Assembly (NCBI RefSeq): GCF_012849215.1
Contig: NZ_CP051682.1
Span: 992,001-1,056,000, forward strand
Source: Mucilaginibacter robiniae
Lineage (GTDB): Bacteria; Bacteroidota; Bacteroidia; Sphingobacteriales; Sphingobacteriaceae
Direction of reading: 5' to 3'
Length of the DNA stretch: 64,000 bases
Under the pieces are notes generated by a model. That model was not told the DNA's origin. It did no database searches and saw nothing but the letters and a program-made list of their open reading frames with translations. Every line of letters starts with the position of its first letter. The first letter of the stretch is position 1. This document shows positions 42,890-54,000 of this stretch, piece by piece. A program made the position numbers and the translations under genes.

Positions 42890-43271
42890 GTATTTCTATC
42901 GTTTATTCTGCAAAAGTAACACTTCTTCTTCAATAGATTTAGCTGACCACTATGCCTCCTTCAACAACAAACAACCTATCTTATTTTAAACAGCGACCAA
43001 AATCAACTTAAATTGAGCTTGGCCGCAGTTAAAATATAAAGTATATGTAAATCAATACCTTTATGCAGATAGTTGAGGCTTTTTTGCCTATGTTCAATGA
43101 TAATTATTAGAAAGTATCAACCAGACATTCCCGCATAAGCAATAACGACCTTTTTAAGGCATAGTGTTATAACCCTCTACTGCTTTTCAATGTACTTAGC
43201 CATACATTACCTATACTGAATATACTTAATGTCATGAAAAGAACCGAACTTGTGCTTCATACAGATTACCT
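42890..43271. other. Gap between the pseudouridine synthase and nitronate monooxygenase
   Basis: 382 bases of divergent promoter region. A 16-codon frame (ATG 43234) overlaps the start of the next gene, but nothing supports it as a real leader peptide. No RNA gene or repeat is seen. Confidence 0.45.
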
Positions 43272-44336
43272 ATGGAAAATTTAAAACGTTTGCTCAATAT
43301 CAGCTACCCAATTGTACAGGCTCCTATGCTGGGGGTTACCACACCTGCTATGGTGGCGGCTGTTGCTAATACTGGCGCGTTGGGTTCATTACCCGTAGGC
43401 GGGTTATCACCCGAACGTACATTGGAACTTATTAAAACTACCAAATCTTTAACCAGACATTCCTTTGCTGTTAACCTATTTGCTCATCCTCCTGCCGAAA
43501 CTGTAAATAAAGAAGAGCTGGACCTTATGCAAAACTTTCTTGCCGAGCTGTGCCAAGAATATAGCATTCCGTTTGAGCGGAAAGATGTAGACAGCTTTCA
43601 GTTTTACTACTATGAGGATTTGTTTCAAGTATTGCTTGATGAAGATATCAAGGTAGTAAGTTTTACATTCGGGCAGTTAAATAGCGATACTATAACTGCT
43701 TTTAAAAACAAAGGCACCATCCTGATTGGTACGGCAACCAGCGTTGCAGAAGCACAACAACTGATGCAAGATGGCATTGATATTATTACCGTACAAGGTT
43801 TAGAAGCCGGTGGGCACCGGGGCACCTTCTTGATTAACGAACCTGTACCACAGGTAGGCTTATTATCGCTTTTACCCCAAGTAGCCGATCAAGTAAGCTT
43901 ACCATTATTGGCGGCGGGCGGCATTTATGATGCACGAACTATAAAAGCTGCTTTTACACTGGGTGCATCGGGTGTACAGGTAGGTAGTTTGTTTATTACA
44001 GCCGATGAAAGTGCTGCCAGCGAAACCTATAAAAAGGCGGTGCTTCAATCTCAAGAGACTTCTACAATACTTACACAGGCTTTTTCTGGTCGATGGGCGC
44101 GGGGCATACACAATGAATTTATGCGACGAATGGAAGCAAAAGGGCTTTCTATTCCCTACTATACTTTCCAAAACCAACTGATAGGGCCCATCAGAACCTA
44201 CGCACAACAACATCAATTAAAAGATATGATTGCCATGTGGGCAGGTCAATCTGCCGGAAGAGCCAGCCGGGGTACAACAGAGCAAATTATCACCAGGCTA
44301 ATTAACGAGCTTTCCGCAGAATATAAATCAGCTTAA
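43272..44336 (+). CDS. Nitronate monooxygenase (2-nitropropane dioxygenase family)
   Basis: 354 residues, an FMN-dependent TIM barrel. Start PIVQAPMLGVTTPAMVAAV and GALGSLPVGGLSPE bind FMN phosphate-side; QGLEAGGHRGTF holds the conserved catalytic-region His; LLAAGGIYDARTIKAAFTLGASGVQVGSLF is the phosphate-binding barrel end. It oxidises nitronates such as propionate-3-nitronate to detoxify them. The ATG at 43272 gives the normal class start. No operon partner is visible. Confidence 0.88.
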   Translation: MENLKRLLNISYPIVQAPMLGVTTPAMVAAVANTGALGSLPVGGLSPERTLELIKTTKSLTRHSFAVNLFAHPPAETVNKEELDLMQNFLAELCQEYSIPFERKDVDSFQFYYYEDLFQVLLDEDIKVVSFTFGQLNSDTITAFKNKGTILIGTATSVAEAQQLMQDGIDIITVQGLEAGGHRGTFLINEPVPQVGLLSLLPQVADQVSLPLLAAGGIYDARTIKAAFTLGASGVQVGSLFITADESAASETYKKAVLQSQETSTILTQAFSGRWARGIHNEFMRRMEAKGLSIPYYTFQNQLIGPIRTYAQQHQLKDMIAMWAGQSAGRASRGTTEQIITRLINELSAEYKSA

Positions 44337-44464
44337 CTCACTTAATTTCCGGCAGAGATATATCTAAACACCACTGCCGGAAATCAGAAATAATTTAAAT
44401 AAAGGCTTAATCCTGAACCATACTGTTAGAAGAAATTGTACTGGTGTTTAAAAGTGTATAGCTA

Positions 44465-46909
44465 TTAATCGTCATCATCTTTTTTCTTCTTTTCCAATAA
44501 CACAAATGCACTGCGCTTAGGAGCTGGCATTACTGAACTTTCGCCCTTAACCGATTTCCAGATCACCTCATTTAAATCTAAATCAGGCGCTGCATCCTCT
44601 TTATTGAAATTAAACAATTCTGAACGCTTACTACTTTTGTTAACAGCCACGTTGCGGAAATCCAAATCTATTCGCGCTGGCTTGCATTTGTACGGCGTAT
44701 AATCGGCTTTGCTGGTAAAGCACTCATATAGTGGTAGTGCTGCAGCATCATACTGGCTCATAGGGGGCAAACCCAGTATCAACTCAATGGTTCTGAGTAC
44801 GCCTGATGTAGAGTACATGCTATGTACTACGGCATTGCGCTTTACATAAGGGCCTGCTACAAATACCGGCGAACGGTGAGCATCTATATGATCGGGACCA
44901 TTCTGCGCATCATCTTCTAAAATGAACACCACTGTTTCTTTCCATACAGGGCTCTGCGCCAAGTGTTCCAGAATACGCCCGATAGCCAAATCATTATCAG
45001 CTACTGCAGCAGTTGGGGTGTACTTACCTTTTCTTTGTCCGCTGGTATGATCGTTAGAGATACGTAAGGTGCTGAACTGCGGAACAGCATTAACATTCAC
45101 CAACGAATCAAAATCATGCTGCCAGGCATCTACCCTCACCTGATCTTTGATATCCAGATCAAAGCCCGGCGATTGGGCACATACATGGCCTTGCAGTGAT
45201 TTTAAATGGGCTTTACCATAATCAGCAAACTCACCATAGCTACGGTAAGTTACACCAGCCCGCTTACAGTAATCCCAAATAAATCCATCTCGCGGGTAGG
45301 TAGCCTTACGGCCTCCTTCAAAGTCAGTTGTACCACCACGCTTGCCATAACTGGTAGGCCAAGTTTTCTCTACCACATCCGTAGCGTAGGCGGCCATGCT
45401 CCAGTTATGCCCGTCGGCACTTACTTCAGCATTTACATAAAAGTTATCCATCAGCACAAACTCATTTGCTATAGCATGATGATTTGGTGTTACTTCATCG
45501 CCAAACAAGCATAAGGATTTATCGCCATTGCCTTTTTTCATATCTCCAAGCACCTGATCGTAAGTACGATTTTCTTTGATAATGTAAAACACATGCTTGA
45601 TGGGTGATTTCTCCCCCTGCCGACGGGGTATGGGATTACCCGCCTCGCCTTCTGCCTGGGCAGCTTTCCGGTCATTAAATGGGGTATTGGCATAAACCTG
45701 TTTCGTGTAGTCTTTCAACTGATCGGCGTTAGGCGCATCAATAAAGGATAACGACCCTTTAAACAAACCAGCAATATATTGCAAACGGTTGTTGGCTGTA
45801 CTGCCTGTCTGGTAGCCACTATTATCGGCTTTCGATATAGGTTGTGGTCCTTCAGGATTAGGTAACGAAGACATTCCTTTTCCATTACTAACCATAATTT
45901 TATTACCTAATACCTTCACGTTGGTTGGATACCATCCTACGGGAATAAAACCCTGACTTTTACTGTTGCCAACTTGTGATACATCAAAAACAGCCAAGCA
46001 ATTATTATCGGCATTGGCAATATAAAGTGTTTTTTCATTAGCTGACAGCGCTAGCCCGTTTGTGGTTGAGCCGGTAAGTACTGTAGGATACAAAGTGGTT
46101 GACAAAGTTTCGATCACCTTATTCGTAGCTGTATTGATAATAGAAACCGAATTGTCATTTGCATTAGCTACGTATAACAACAAACCTTTTTTGTTCAACA
46201 ACAGTTCGTTAGGATGGCTCCCTACATTAACCGCAGAAGTAATCTCTTGTGATGAAGTATTCAATACGATTACCTGATTACCTCCCCATAACGATACATA
46301 TAAAGTTTGCTCATCAGGAGACAAAACACAGCTGTAAGCTATAGTAGGCAACTGAATTTTATTCAGAACTTTACGTGCTGGCAGGTCAATAATATAAATG
46401 CTACTATCCTCTTTAGTAACCGTGTACAAACGGCTATCATCATGAGTGATAGCTATACCGGTTGGACATATTTTGTTTTGAGGCCAGGGCAACCCTAAGC
46501 TTATAGTATCAGGATTTTTGAGCTTATTATTTCTTAAATCATAATCTAAAATGCAGTTATCATTGCCCCCAGAGGCATATAAGTGCTTTTCATCATGGCT
46601 AAAGGCTAAACCATACCACGCTTTGCCAATTTCTTTTTCATCCAGTACTTTTTCATGTTGCGGATCAATTAGCTGAATGGATTGCGTGCTCTGCCCATTG
46701 TTGGTAACAGCTAGCAACTTGCCCGATGGACTTAGCTGCAAGTTCAATGGCAAATCGCCTAAAGGCAACGACCTTCCAGCCGGGCTAAGCTTCCAGCCAT
46801 TGGGTAGCAGTACCTGCCCGGTTTGCTTTTGCTTACCAGGTAGCTGTGCAAACACATGGCAGTTAATAATAAGCCCTATTAGGATAATAGATATTCTGTA
46901 AACTTTCAT
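44465..46909 (-). CDS. Bifunctional YncE-like beta-propeller / phosphoesterase (alkaline phosphatase superfamily)
   Basis: 814 residues with a signal peptide (IILIGLIINCHVFA). Residues ~40-360 form a YVTN/YncE beta-propeller (repeats such as VLSPDEQTLYVSLWGGNQV and YVANANDNSVSIINTATNKV). Residues ~430-730 form a PF04185-type phosphoesterase: HVFYIIKENRTYDQVLGDM, NFYVNAEVSADGHNWSMAAY, FILEDDAQNGPDHIDAHRSP, and the C-terminal GLPPMSQYDAAALP. Periplasmic or surface hydrolysis of phosphate mono- or diesters is inferred. It lies downstream of the SusCD locus on the same strand. Confidence 0.85.
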   Translation of the reverse strand: MKVYRISIILIGLIINCHVFAQLPGKQKQTGQVLLPNGWKLSPAGRSLPLGDLPLNLQLSPSGKLLAVTNNGQSTQSIQLIDPQHEKVLDEKEIGKAWYGLAFSHDEKHLYASGGNDNCILDYDLRNNKLKNPDTISLGLPWPQNKICPTGIAITHDDSRLYTVTKEDSSIYIIDLPARKVLNKIQLPTIAYSCVLSPDEQTLYVSLWGGNQVIVLNTSSQEITSAVNVGSHPNELLLNKKGLLLYVANANDNSVSIINTATNKVIETLSTTLYPTVLTGSTTNGLALSANEKTLYIANADNNCLAVFDVSQVGNSKSQGFIPVGWYPTNVKVLGNKIMVSNGKGMSSLPNPEGPQPISKADNSGYQTGSTANNRLQYIAGLFKGSLSFIDAPNADQLKDYTKQVYANTPFNDRKAAQAEGEAGNPIPRRQGEKSPIKHVFYIIKENRTYDQVLGDMKKGNGDKSLCLFGDEVTPNHHAIANEFVLMDNFYVNAEVSADGHNWSMAAYATDVVEKTWPTSYGKRGGTTDFEGGRKATYPRDGFIWDYCKRAGVTYRSYGEFADYGKAHLKSLQGHVCAQSPGFDLDIKDQVRVDAWQHDFDSLVNVNAVPQFSTLRISNDHTSGQRKGKYTPTAAVADNDLAIGRILEHLAQSPVWKETVVFILEDDAQNGPDHIDAHRSPVFVAGPYVKRNAVVHSMYSTSGVLRTIELILGLPPMSQYDAAALPLYECFTSKADYTPYKCKPARIDLDFRNVAVNKSSKRSELFNFNKEDAAPDLDLNEVIWKSVKGESSVMPAPKRSAFVLLEKKKKDDDD

Positions 46910-46941
46910 AAACCTTTTCTAATGTAGTGCTTTAACACTGT

Positions 46942-47781
46942 TTAATGCAGATTAAAATTAACTGCCGCTCTTAAAGTAAATCCGTTTTGTGCAGCCGGTG
47001 TACCCACATCGCGGATAGCGTCGGAAGGTACTACCTGGCTGTGGGTAGCATAAAATACAGGTCCGCCACAAACGGAAAAAGAGAACCTGGAATAAGCCGG
47101 CACCAGATTTAACGACGGGCCAATCAACAACTTAGCGCCACCTTCTGCCTCGTCAGCTTCCCAAAAGCCTTCCAGGTCTTCACCCACCGCCTCTAACCCG
47201 CCATATAGCGTACCCACCAACCGATGATGGAAGCCTATGCTACTTACTAAATCAATATCGTCCCGATTGCTGGCAAATGCTTTTTCAAAACGTGCATTGC
47301 CAATAAAGCGCCACGAAGCAGCATCAAAAGAGGTAGTAATGCGGCTAAAAATAGCTTTTACATTCGACCAATCTCGGCTTACCCCAAAACTTAAACCTAC
47401 ACGAGGACCGAAAATCTGTTTGCCACCAATAAAATCACGCATGACCTCAGCTTGCTGTGCGCTGGCAGCATTTCCTGAACGTGAAAACCCCAATGCAGCA
47501 TTGGCATACAAGGTAAACCGATCACCCATATATCCTTTCAAAGCAAATTGCTGGGTAGTACCATCATAACCAAATGGCCCGGCAACGCGCTCTCCGCAAC
47601 TTCCCGAATAGTTCAGGTTCCAAAACGGTGCACTTGCAGTTAAAGTGTTTACCGAAAATAAAAAAGGCTGTGCAGCCTCGCTTGCTGGTATAGCATAGCT
47701 GGTTTTAGGAGCAACAGTTTGCGCCTGCATGGTTATGCTTGCCAAAACAGCTATTATAAACGTACCAATGTTTATTCTCAT
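46942..47781 (-). CDS. Exported envelope protein, beta-barrel-like
   Basis: 279 residues with a Sec signal (MRINIGTFIIAVLASITMQAQ). The rest is rich in short alternating strands and Gly/aromatic pairs (SFGVSRDWSNVKAIFSRI, LIGPSLNLVPAYSRFSFSVC) and ends with a strand FTLRAAVNFNLH, whose aromatic-ending last strand suits a barrel-assembled outer-membrane protein. No specific family is recognised. It starts 32 bases before the YncE/phosphoesterase gene and may form an operon with it. Confidence 0.6.
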   Translation of the reverse strand: MRINIGTFIIAVLASITMQAQTVAPKTSYAIPASEAAQPFLFSVNTLTASAPFWNLNYSGSCGERVAGPFGYDGTTQQFALKGYMGDRFTLYANAALGFSRSGNAASAQQAEVMRDFIGGKQIFGPRVGLSFGVSRDWSNVKAIFSRITTSFDAASWRFIGNARFEKAFASNRDDIDLVSSIGFHHRLVGTLYGGLEAVGEDLEGFWEADEAEGGAKLLIGPSLNLVPAYSRFSFSVCGGPVFYATHSQVVPSDAIRDVGTPAAQNGFTLRAAVNFNLH

Positions 47782-47915
47782 GATAAATCGTGCACTTGGG
47801 TAATGAGCAGCGTATCGGTAAAAGTGGAAAGTACATGTTACGGAATTGTTATAACCAGGTTAACCTTTACTCCTTTACTATACAGTAGTATAATTTTTAC
47901 AAATGCAATAAATAC

Positions 47916-47965
47916 CACAAAGCCGTAAAGCCAGCACCTTAGGGCATTGGCTTCACGGCTTTGTG
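47916..47965 (-). terminator. Terminator after the SusCD/DUF5689 operon
   Basis: Arms 47916-47933 and 47948-47965 pair over 18 bases on the minus strand (one G-U, which only works in the minus transcript), with a 14-base loop. Confidence 0.75.
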
Positions 47966-47993
47966 AATATATCTGATTGCGCGATGTATAACT

Positions 47994-49544
47994 TTATTTT
48001 ACAGTAGTCACATCGCTCCCTGTTTCAATATCAGTCAACGCTGATGTAGATGAAAGGGTTAAAAAAGTATATTTTCTGGCTGTAGTCCAGTTTTTTGTAG
48101 TGGCATCAAAGGCCCCACCCAGTTTTACAAAGATACCGGCATCTGCAGGCGTACTATGTGGAATTACATAGGTATTGGAACCCTGGTAAGCGAACGGCTG
48201 TGCTCCATTAGTAGTTGGGTCAACCGGATGATAATGATCATTGTCGGGTATGCGATAACCTTTATTGGTTGTAGCATTGTAAATGGTAGTTGCTCCTGTG
48301 CCACCAAAAAACACCACATCAACTGGTATCGAAGCTTCAGTAACACTGGTACCGGCAAATATGGCAATACCACCAGCGTTACCACTATTCGGCAATAAAC
48401 CGGAGCTCATGCTACCAAAGCCGTCACCATCATTAGTTACGTAAGCGATAGATCGTATCCACTTAGCTGAGCTAATATCTGTTGTATTAGGCCCGTTAAT
48501 TTTTTTGTTGCTACCGCCTACATAAAAGAAGTCGCCTTTGTTTACTACACCTGTGGTCAGATTAAACTTGTAAGTTCGGCCACCGCCGGTTGCCCATCCG
48601 GCACCAGGCGCATCGCCAGCGTTAGGGGTTGCCGTGCCCGCATTAGTACAGGTTACTACCGCCATGGGCGTTTTTGAAAAATCAATGGTGCGGGTAGCTC
48701 TGAACTGGAAGTACTCATAATTACCATCGGCACCTTTAGTATCGTTGATATAGCCGGTAATAACTACCGGAGCTTTACCCAAATCAGTCGGATCAATCGG
48801 TACCGTTTTGTTGGTGATATCGGCACCCGTACGTGGCCACACCTGTAAAATAGCATTGCCTGTTGCATCCTGATTAACTAACAAAATGCCAGCAAAGGTA
48901 GCGCTGCTAGGTAAAGCCGCCTTAGCAAAACTTGCTGCAGCTTCGGTATGTAACACAACACTATCCGCACCATTTACCAGGTATCTTTCACCCGCAACAG
49001 TATCACCAACTTTAGGTGCAGGTGATACTGTTGCTGATTTGATTTGCACCAAAGTATTTTCATAAGAATCAGGATTACTTTTAATAGTATAGCTGGATAC
49101 CGCTTGTACAGTAACCGTATTGGCCGATGATATTTTATGAATATTAGCTTCTGTTAAGCCGGTAAGTTGCATAGCGCCACTTACTTTTTTTAATACAGCA
49201 CCTTCCACATCAATCATCAGCGAATCACCAGAATGATAGCTAGCCGCTTTGTCGCCCAACGGAATAGAAATTCCACGTATTACTTGTCTTCTGAAGTTTT
49301 GCAACACAACAATACCCTGCGGTACGTTGCCTGAATCTGGGTTAGAAATTACGATGCCTACAATTTGATGAGCCCCCTGCATGTTTTCCTTTGTTAAGGT
49401 TACATCGGTGCCTTTGTACAAACTACGCATATCGCTTACGGCTATAATTGGACTTAAAGCACCTTCGGCAAAATCATGTTTTTTACACGCACTAATTACT
49501 GCCAGTAGCAACACCAATAGGATTGGGTATATTTTTGTTTTCAT
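47994..49544 (-). CDS. DUF5689-domain lipoprotein
   Basis: 516 residues with a lipoprotein signal (MKTKIYPILLVLLLAVISAC). Residues ~30-240 match DUF5689, an OB-like domain of Bacteroidota lipoproteins (AVSDMRSLYKGTDVTLTKEN, IVGIVISNPDSGNVPQGIVV, GDSLMIDVEGAVLKK). The C-terminal half has a repeat of similar beta-rich material. It is the last gene of the SusC-SusD operon (25 bases after SusD), so it is likely a surface-exposed substrate-binding or accessory lipoprotein of that uptake system. Confidence 0.85.
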   Translation of the reverse strand: MKTKIYPILLVLLLAVISACKKHDFAEGALSPIIAVSDMRSLYKGTDVTLTKENMQGAHQIVGIVISNPDSGNVPQGIVVLQNFRRQVIRGISIPLGDKAASYHSGDSLMIDVEGAVLKKVSGAMQLTGLTEANIHKISSANTVTVQAVSSYTIKSNPDSYENTLVQIKSATVSPAPKVGDTVAGERYLVNGADSVVLHTEAAASFAKAALPSSATFAGILLVNQDATGNAILQVWPRTGADITNKTVPIDPTDLGKAPVVITGYINDTKGADGNYEYFQFRATRTIDFSKTPMAVVTCTNAGTATPNAGDAPGAGWATGGGRTYKFNLTTGVVNKGDFFYVGGSNKKINGPNTTDISSAKWIRSIAYVTNDGDGFGSMSSGLLPNSGNAGGIAIFAGTSVTEASIPVDVVFFGGTGATTIYNATTNKGYRIPDNDHYHPVDPTTNGAQPFAYQGSNTYVIPHSTPADAGIFVKLGGAFDATTKNWTTARKYTFLTLSSTSALTDIETGSDVTTVK

Positions 49545-49569
49545 AAAAAGTTATTCAAAATGTTGGTAA

Positions 49570-51012
49570 TTATGGTTTTTGCCACCATACCTGTGTGCTG
49601 ATTACATCTGGTCCTTGCAAGGCTACAGCGGCGTTGTAGTTTACCGCATTGGTTGATTGTATGTAAACTGGGTAATTTAAACGAGCCGGCATTATACCAT
49701 TGTTCCTTAAACCTGCTCCCTTAGGTAAATAAGGGTGTCCGGTACGGCGATACTCAAACCAAGATTCCAGATCCGTAAAAAACAGTGTGTAGTATTTTTG
49801 CAGGTGAATAAGTTCCATTTTCTGTTCTAAAGAATAACTATCGTTCCACTTAATCAGCTGAAAGCCCAGGTATCCGGTAGGTGGCGTATAGCCCCACAAG
49901 GTAATGGCATTAGTGGCTCCTGTTTCGTAGTAGCTTTGTGCCGATTTAGAAGTAATCCAGCCTTTAGCGGCTGCTTCGGCCAGAGCAAATTGCAACTCGG
50001 GATAATTTAAGATATTACCTAACAAAGCTTCAGGCTGCAATGAAGTAGGCAGGGTTGATTTGCCTTCGGGTGCCTGCCCTACCGGATATCCGCTTGGAAT
50101 ACCTGCATAATCGCCCTGATATTGGGTAGCCCACTTACCAATGCGCGGATCGCTCCAGTCATTCAAATTATCCACAAAAAAGCTGGTTAACTTAGGCGTG
50201 TACCAGTCGGCATTACGTAGGGTAGCAAAAGGAGATACATAAGGAGCTGTACCTGTCCATTTTAATATAGCTGATTCAGCATTACTGGTCATGATCGGAT
50301 AAGTAGACGGGCTAGTATCCACCATTTGTTTGATTTTAGCCGGGGCATTCATCTCCGCTTTTGCTGATACACGAAGTAGCAAGCGCAGATATAATGAATT
50401 TCCAAACTTGCGCCAGTTAGCTGCATTACCCTGGTAAATCGGGTCACTTGAGGATAGTACATTAGCACTGCCGGTTAATAATTTGTTGGCTTGCTCCAGT
50501 TTGTTGAAAATATCGGTATAAATATCTTTCTGCTTATCAAACGCAGGTGTGAAGTTGCCATCTTTGGCCTGGCTGGCATTGAAGTAAGGCACATCGCCGT
50601 AAGTGTCTGTTAACATGGAAAACACCCAAGCCTGGCAAATAAGTGCGATACCCTGATAAGTTGGACTTAAGGTAGCCACTCCGCCAGTGTACACATCATT
50701 GAAATTAGGTAGTTGCAAATACCAGCTGTTCCATAAATAGTCGGCTTGTGAAGGCAAAATATCATACCTGAATATTTTACCTTCGGTATCACCCTGATCA
50801 ATGGTTACCTGCATAAGTTCATTAGTAATGGTACGGCTACGGCTCATATTAGCCGACACTACGTTCGTAATAGCCGGAGCCAATAACGCCTGTGGCAAGG
50901 CATGATCGCTGGTGTTAGGATTAGTGTTGATTTCCTGAAAATTTTTTTTGCACGAGCTCATGGAAACAGCCGCTATCAACACTAGTAAACTATAAATATA
51001 CTTTTTCATCAT
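49570..51012 (-). CDS. SusD-like outer-membrane lipoprotein (SusD-like_2 type)
   Basis: 480 residues with a lipobox (VLIAAVSMSSC). The sequence follows the SusD/RagB-like plan with NTNPNTSDHALPQALLAPAI, ALICQAWVFSMLTDTYGDVPYF and LYLRLLLRVSAKAEM, the TPR-like helices that bind SusC, and a C-terminal WFEYRRTGHPYLPKG. It caps the SusC channel and binds the substrate. The SusC gene ends 7 bases upstream, so the two are translated from one message. Confidence 0.92.
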   Translation of the reverse strand: MMKKYIYSLLVLIAAVSMSSCKKNFQEINTNPNTSDHALPQALLAPAITNVVSANMSRSRTITNELMQVTIDQGDTEGKIFRYDILPSQADYLWNSWYLQLPNFNDVYTGGVATLSPTYQGIALICQAWVFSMLTDTYGDVPYFNASQAKDGNFTPAFDKQKDIYTDIFNKLEQANKLLTGSANVLSSSDPIYQGNAANWRKFGNSLYLRLLLRVSAKAEMNAPAKIKQMVDTSPSTYPIMTSNAESAILKWTGTAPYVSPFATLRNADWYTPKLTSFFVDNLNDWSDPRIGKWATQYQGDYAGIPSGYPVGQAPEGKSTLPTSLQPEALLGNILNYPELQFALAEAAAKGWITSKSAQSYYETGATNAITLWGYTPPTGYLGFQLIKWNDSYSLEQKMELIHLQKYYTLFFTDLESWFEYRRTGHPYLPKGAGLRNNGIMPARLNYPVYIQSTNAVNYNAAVALQGPDVISTQVWWQKP

Positions 51013-51019
51013 TATTTGA

Positions 51020-54000
51020 TTAAATGCCTACGGTTAGGTTAAAGCCAAAGGTTCGGGTAGAAGGAAGTTGCCCCAGTTCAAAACCTTGAGTAACATAAGA
51101 TGTGCCTTGAGCGCCGGGCGTTCCGTAATTATCACTAAGGGTACCAAATTCAGGATCGAAGGCTGGCCATTTGGTGAACATGAGCAAATCGCGGCCATAA
51201 ACACCAACCGTTAAACGGGTTAGGCCTATTCGGCGTAGCTTTTTGGGTGTAAAGGTGTAATTAAAATGGACTTCACGCAGTTTAACAAAATCAGTTGAAT
51301 AGGTAGTTCCTTCAACGTTATCACGACCGTAGTGCGTAGTATAATAGTTAGTTAAATCCTGAGCCACTACATCATTAGGCCGATAGGTACCATCAGCATT
51401 ACGAATAACACCATTGCCTATTATACCATTATAGCGCCCGGGCAACGTGTTCTTGGTTTTACCTTGTTCAGCCAATACAGCTGAAGTTAGCGAATAGGCA
51501 ACTGCACCAAATTGTGCATCAACCAAAATACCTAAACTGAAGTTTTTATACGTAAACTGGTTGTTTAAACTAGGTTTAAACTTCGGGTATATGTTGCCTA
51601 TATACTGTAGATCGGTAGTTAGTAAAGGATACCCATTCTGGTAAATGATTTGTCCATCAGGCGCACACTGGTAACTACGACCATATAAATCGCCCATAGA
51701 ACCGCCTACCATAGCGATGATAGAGCCCCGTCCACCCGGGCCTTGCTGAAGGGTTAAACTGGTTAAACTATCGGTTAGTGATTTTACTTTATTACGGTTA
51801 GCAGTAAAGGTTCCGTTGATGCTCCAAGTAAAGTTTCTGGTTTTAACAGGCGTACCATTGGCAGCAATCTCAATACCTTTATTCTGTACCGCACCGGCAT
51901 TTACGTAGGCCGAATTAACACCCGACGAACGATCGACCGTGGCGGTTAATATCTGATCTTTAGTATTATTCTGATACAGAGCAATATCGAAACCTAACCG
52001 ACTACCAAACAATCGCCATTCGGTACCTATTTCATAACTAGTGGTAAATAACGATTTCAGATTGGTATTGGCCAAAGTAGTAGGGTTGGCTAAGCCACCT
52101 GGAAAACTACTAATGGGCGAGTAAGAGTAGGCCGTGCGATAAGGGTCAGTTCCGCCACTACCTACCCCAGCGATTGATCCTCGTATTTTAGCATATGAAA
52201 TACTTTTTGGCAAACTGAATATTTCAGATAAAATAGCACTGGCACTTACCGACGGATAAAAGAAAGAAACATTATCTGACGATGTTGGAGACGCCAGTAC
52301 GCTGTTCCAATCGTTACGGCCGGTTACATCCACAAATAATTTGTCTTTATAACTGGCAGATAACACCCCATAAAAGCTATTGAGTGCATACTGGCTTTTG
52401 TAAGGCAATGCATTGAGTACACCAGCCTTATTAGCCAAGGTGTAAATCCCCGGATACAATAAAGAATCGGCACGCAATTCGTCACGATTGTAGCGATTTT
52501 TCAACATACTGCCACCGGCGGTTACAGTTACCGTTACATCTTTGCCGATTTTGTTATTGTAGCGCAGCAAAAAGTCGTTGGTAATTTCTTGTGAAAATGT
52601 GTTTTGTGTGCGGTACATACCCTTCAAAAACTTTTCGGTATCATACGGCCTTTGTATAGAAGTTTGCTGATAACCAAAATCAAGCGAGGTACGCACCATC
52701 AGGTTCAGGTGCTTGGTAAAATTGTAGGTAGCTTGTATGTTGCCCGTCAAACCGTTCCGATTCAATTTGTTTAACATTTCATAAGCAATCAAATACGGAT
52801 TATCTGGGTAGCTACTGAAAGGATAGCTCTGCTTTACATTGGTTTGCCCTGGTAACCAATAATCTTTCAACCAATTGATATCAGCATTGGGTTCCCAAAA
52901 CATATTCCAGTACATCAACGACTGATTATTATAACCCGTTGCCGGTAAGTTATCGCTGGTTTTGCTGGTGTAGTTAATGCGGGTAGATATTTGCAGCTTC
53001 TCACTTACCTTCTGATCAACTGCCAAGGCAACCGTATTACGTTTGTAACCCGTATTCGGAATAATCCAGGTGTTATTCACATTAGTGGCTGAGAAGCGTA
53101 CCGATGTTTTTTCGGTACCGCCACTTAAGCTTACACTATTGGTAAACGTTCTTCCGGTATTGAAAAAATCTTTGCGTGCATTCGGATAAGTTACCCAAGG
53201 TGTACGGGTTGTGCCGCCGGTATGCGTAACCGGATCATACTGAAAAAAGCTTTGTCCGTTAAATTTAGGCCCCCAGGCCGAACTGGTACTGCGTGTACTG
53301 GCACCATCAGCCGTAGCACCAAACGAATAATAATTGGCGCCATCTGTACCCTGGCCATATTCATACTGGTAATCAGGCCAGCGGTTAATTTGCTCAAAAG
53401 CAGTATTGGAGTTGATAGTCACACTAATTTTGCCATCTTTAGATTTGCCCGACTTGGTCGTAATAATGATGGCTCCGTTAGCACCACGCTGCCCGTACAA
53501 GGCGGCTGCACCTGGGCCTTTCAGTACCGATACGCTTTCAATATCTTCGGGGTTGATGTCACTTAGTCCGCTGCCAAAATCAACCGGAGAATCTGAATCC
53601 AGATACCCACCGCTACCCGAACCTGTTGAGCGCCCGCTGCCATTATTAATGACTACACCATCTACCACAATCAAAGCTTCATTAGCACCGGTCAAGTTAC
53701 TTTCACCGCGTAACACAATACGATTCGAGCCGGTTGGTCCGCCGTTAGAACGGATTATATTTAAACCTGCTACTTTTCCAGACAAGGCATCGGTCCAGTT
53801 GTTGGATAAGGCTTGGGTAAGCTGTTCACCCTTTACCACCGTAGTAGCATAGCCTAAGGCTTTCTCCTCACGTTTAATACCTAATGCAGTAACTACTACC
53901 TCATTCAATCCGGTATTGGATGCAGTTAATGACAGGGTGATACCTGCGGTATTCTTATCAAAAGTTACGCCCTGTTGCTCAAAGCCAATCATGGCAAAAT

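Noticed and set aside
43234..43284. 16-codon leader peptide overlapping the nitronate monooxygenase start
   Set aside because: No attenuator structure or biased residue composition supports a regulatory leader.
53406..53852. 148-codon plus-strand frame inside the SusC gene
   Set aside because: Antisense to a well-supported TonB-linked receptor; its composition reflects the complementary strand.
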